Part shown: one piece after another, positions 62,371 to 64,000 of the stretch
How positions within the stretch are numbered: position 1 is the first letter of the stretch
How the letters are laid out: every line of letters starts with the position of its first letter
From: Epilithonimonas hungarica
Lineage (GTDB): Bacteria; Bacteroidota; Bacteroidia; Flavobacteriales; Weeksellaceae
NCBI RefSeq assembly: GCF_900102265.1
Contig: NZ_FNBH01000002.1
Location: 682,001 to 746,000, forward strand
Direction of reading: 5' to 3'
DNA: 64,000 nt
Made by a program: the position numbers and the translations under genes
The notes under the pieces: model-generated
What the model was told of the DNA's origin: nothing
Databases searched by the model: none
What the model saw: the letters and a program-made list of their open reading frames with translations, nothing else

Positions 62371-62644
62371 TATATTTATGCAGTGAACGACAAATAATAT
62401 CTGAAGGATTGATGAGTGTGATTTGTCAAAATTTTGGATGTATTTGTGTGCGAGCGAAGTGAGCGCCAATGAGTCGCACTGGAACGCCGAATTGCACGCC
62501 TGAGCGATTGCAGCGGCATCCTTTTTCTTTGTAAGCCTGAAGAATGAAGGTTTGCAAAGAAAAAGATATAGCGGAAAGCGCGACCTGCTTGTTCCGATAA
62601 AATCGGGACAAAAGGACACTCCCAAATAATTAAAAAATGATAAA
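62371..62644. other. Intergenic region between pepT and the HMG-CoA lyase gene
   Basis: The two starts lie 301 bp apart. Apart from the pepT promoter it contains no reading frame I can support. It holds G/C-rich palindromic sequence from about 62443 to 62620, including the hairpin element at 62499-62585. No -7 box of the usual kind is clear for the lyase gene. Confidence 0.6.
62499..62585. repeat. Palindromic intergenic element, copy 3 (divergent)
   Basis: A long hairpin pairs ATCCTTTTTCTTTG..AAGCCT (62518-62538) with AGGTTTGCAAAGAAAAAGAT (62548-62567). It is framed by GAGCG..GCGGC on the left and AGCGGAAAGCG on the right. The framing words and the ATCCTTTTT/AAAAAGAT pair resemble the elements at 11746 and 28110, but the loop differs. 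Confidence 0.7.
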
Positions 62645-63493
62645 ATGTTCTTAACAGAATGTCCACGAGACGCAATGCAAGGCTGGGGAGAAATGATTCC
62701 CACGCAAACGAAAATAGACTACATCAACCGGTTGATGGAAGTGGGCTTTGATGTTTTAGATTGCGCAAGCTTCGTCAACCCGAAAACAATGCCCCAGATG
62801 GCGGACTCTGGAATTGTTGTGGATGAAATCGACAAATCGCTTTCCAACACCAAGCTTTCTGTAATCGTTGCCAATCTGAAAGGTGCAGAAAAAGCTTTAA
62901 CTCACGAGCAAGTTGACATTTTGGGATTTCCCTTCTCAATCTCTGAAACATTCCAACACAGAAATACAAATAAAAGTCGTGAAAAAGCTTTCACAGAAGT
63001 TGTGAATATTTTGGAGCTTACTAAATCTGAAAGCAGACAACTGAATCTCTATTTCTCGATGGCCTTTGGGAATCCTTACGGCGAGAGCTGGAAATGGGAA
63101 GATGTGGATTTTTGGGCCAAGCGTTTTGAGGAAATTGGAATCAAAAATATTTTACTTTCTGATACAACAGGCGTTGGCGATGTGGAAAAAATATCGCTTT
63201 TGTTTAACAAAATTCCTGTGAAATACCCGGGCATCAATTTCGGGGCACATTTTCATAACCGATACGAGGATTCTTACATCAAACTGAAAGCTGCCTATGA
63301 TGAAGGCTGCAGAAGATTTGATAGTGCCATAAAAGGAATTGGAGGCTGTCCAATGGCGAAAGATGATCTGGTTGGAAATATGCCTACAGAAAAGGTTTTC
63401 ACTTTTATGCAATCAGAAAAATTGGATATTCATCAGAATCTACTCCACTTTGAGAGTGCATACAATATGGCAAAAGATATTTTCCATTTTTAA
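62645..63493 (+). CDS. Hydroxymethylglutaryl-CoA lyase
   Basis: A 282-residue TIM-barrel enzyme cleaving HMG-CoA to acetoacetate and acetyl-CoA in leucine degradation. The N-terminus MFLTECPRDAMQGWGEM is typical of the Bacteroidota form. The catalytic loop is IGGCPMAKDDLVGN with the conserved Cys, and the metal site is in GAHFHNRYEDSYIK. It follows the divergent palindromic element by about 60 nt. Other leucine-degradation genes are not in the window. Confidence 0.92.
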   Translation: MFLTECPRDAMQGWGEMIPTQTKIDYINRLMEVGFDVLDCASFVNPKTMPQMADSGIVVDEIDKSLSNTKLSVIVANLKGAEKALTHEQVDILGFPFSISETFQHRNTNKSREKAFTEVVNILELTKSESRQLNLYFSMAFGNPYGESWKWEDVDFWAKRFEEIGIKNILLSDTTGVGDVEKISLLFNKIPVKYPGINFGAHFHNRYEDSYIKLKAAYDEGCRRFDSAIKGIGGCPMAKDDLVGNMPTEKVFTFMQSEKLDIHQNLLHFESAYNMAKDIFHF

Positions 63494-63611
63494 ATTCTCT
63501 ATGTAGACATAAATTATATCATATTTTAATAATTATTCACATTCAGAATTCGGGATTTCAAAAAAATGATGTAAATTTATTACAGAAAAAACAATTAAAA
63601 AACTATCGGTT

Positions 63612-64000
63612 ATGACTTCAAAAACTACTTACTTAGGAGAATCAAAAATTGAATCTGTGCACGAAGCCTCCGGTGAAGTTTTCTCAACGTATGTTCCTTC
63701 CAATGATTTTACTGTACGTGAGCATTTTTCACCGACAGATATTTTTGCAACGGCATTGGCAGAGAGTGTATTCGCTTCACTTGTTGTTTTGGGCAAGGAT
63801 AGAAATATTGATATCACAGGTGCAACTTGCGAATTGAAAAAAACAATGTATTTTGAACCAAGAAGAATTGGTGAGATTTTCTGCGTCTTCAAATTCCCAC
63901 ATTCTTACAGTCCGGAAGAAAAAGAGTTTGTCGAAAATACAGCTAAAACAAGTCCAGTGTATCTTAGTTTACATCCAGATATCAAGAAAATATTCCTATT
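63612..64000 (+). CDS. OsmC-like protein lacking both redox cysteines (3' end beyond window)
   Basis: At least 129 residues, running off the window. The layout is that of Bacteroidota OsmC: SPTDIFATALAESVFASLVV in the place of the first Cys helix and ENTAKTSPVYLSLHPDIKK in the place of the NCPV motif. The residues where the peroxidatic and resolving Cys normally stand are Ser52 and Ser114. Two other Cys (73 and 91) are elsewhere. It is thus likely a non-peroxidatic paralogue; the alternative is a different OsmC subfamily. No promoter box was identified. Confidence 0.82.
   Translation, partial: MTSKTTYLGESKIESVHEASGEVFSTYVPSNDFTVREHFSPTDIFATALAESVFASLVVLGKDRNIDITGATCELKKTMYFEPRRIGEIFCVFKFPHSYSPEEKEFVENTAKTSPVYLSLHPDIKKIFL

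Overview
The window is chromosomal DNA of a low-GC member of the Bacteroidota, most likely a Flavobacteriia/Weeksellaceae species of the Chryseobacterium type. Three things point there. The proteins are family-typical: GLPGLI, DUF4421, DUF4919, a type IX secretion sorting tail, an S46 peptidase and a Bacteroidota FeoAB. About twenty genes carry the Bacteroidota -7 promoter element TAnnTTTG upstream. The intergenic repeats are of the palindromic kind seen in this group. I see no prophage, insertion sequence, CRISPR array or rRNA; this is mostly housekeeping chromosome with a thin scatter of accessory genes.

Layout. 1-9.6 kb: truncated ECF-like sigma factor, DUF2520 dehydrogenase-like protein, GLPGLI protein, ferrous iron uptake feoA-feoB plus a 47-aa Cys-tailed membrane protein, a ParE-type toxin-antitoxin pair, a DUF4421 barrel protein, glmM, an unknown protein and an MFS transporter. 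9.7-17.4 kb: GH3-like adenylating enzyme with a coupled lipoprotein, rplU-rpmA, yebC, an OmpA-type protein with calcium-binding repeats, smpB and an ABC-F ATPase. 17.4-24.8 kb: a 21-bp tandem repeat, a GH13 amylase and the cell-shape operon mreB-mreC-mreD-mrdA-rodA. 25-29.3 kb: haem operon hemA-hemC-hemD-hemE, interrupted by two palindromic elements.

29.3-45.4 kb: small secreted protein, YkgJ Cys-cluster protein, Kir-type K+ channel with a newly called 55-aa membrane protein, truncated globin, an AlkD/SecD-head-like operon, CAT-like acetyltransferase, Na+/H+ antiporter, hflX-DUF4919, a large type IX cargo protein, a TPR-LuxR regulator, OsmC, a META lipoprotein, an S46 dipeptidyl-peptidase and an AhpD-like protein. 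45.5-53.4 kb: Ca2+/H+ antiporter, two paralogous GNATs with a GyrI-like protein, S41 protease, bcp and nth from interlocked divergent promoters, DinB-like, HPP and DUF885 proteins. 53.5-64 kb: acidic unknown protein, a TonB-ExbB-TonB cluster lacking ExbD, folC, three tRNA-Val genes, VanZ, a pepT-sufE-GT9-GT2 operon, HMG-CoA lyase and a truncated OsmC-like gene lacking both family cysteines.

Main things to follow up: the ExbD-less TonB-ExbB-TonB locus; two 80-bp palindromic elements whose outer stem shows compensatory base changes; a Cys-to-Ser OsmC paralogue; a secreted protein carrying a SecD-type P1 head domain; four genes whose start codon lies exactly 4 nt after TAnnTTTG, predicting leaderless mRNAs; and an endonuclease III without the iron-sulfur cysteines. 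All functions are read from sequence by eye; no database search was run.
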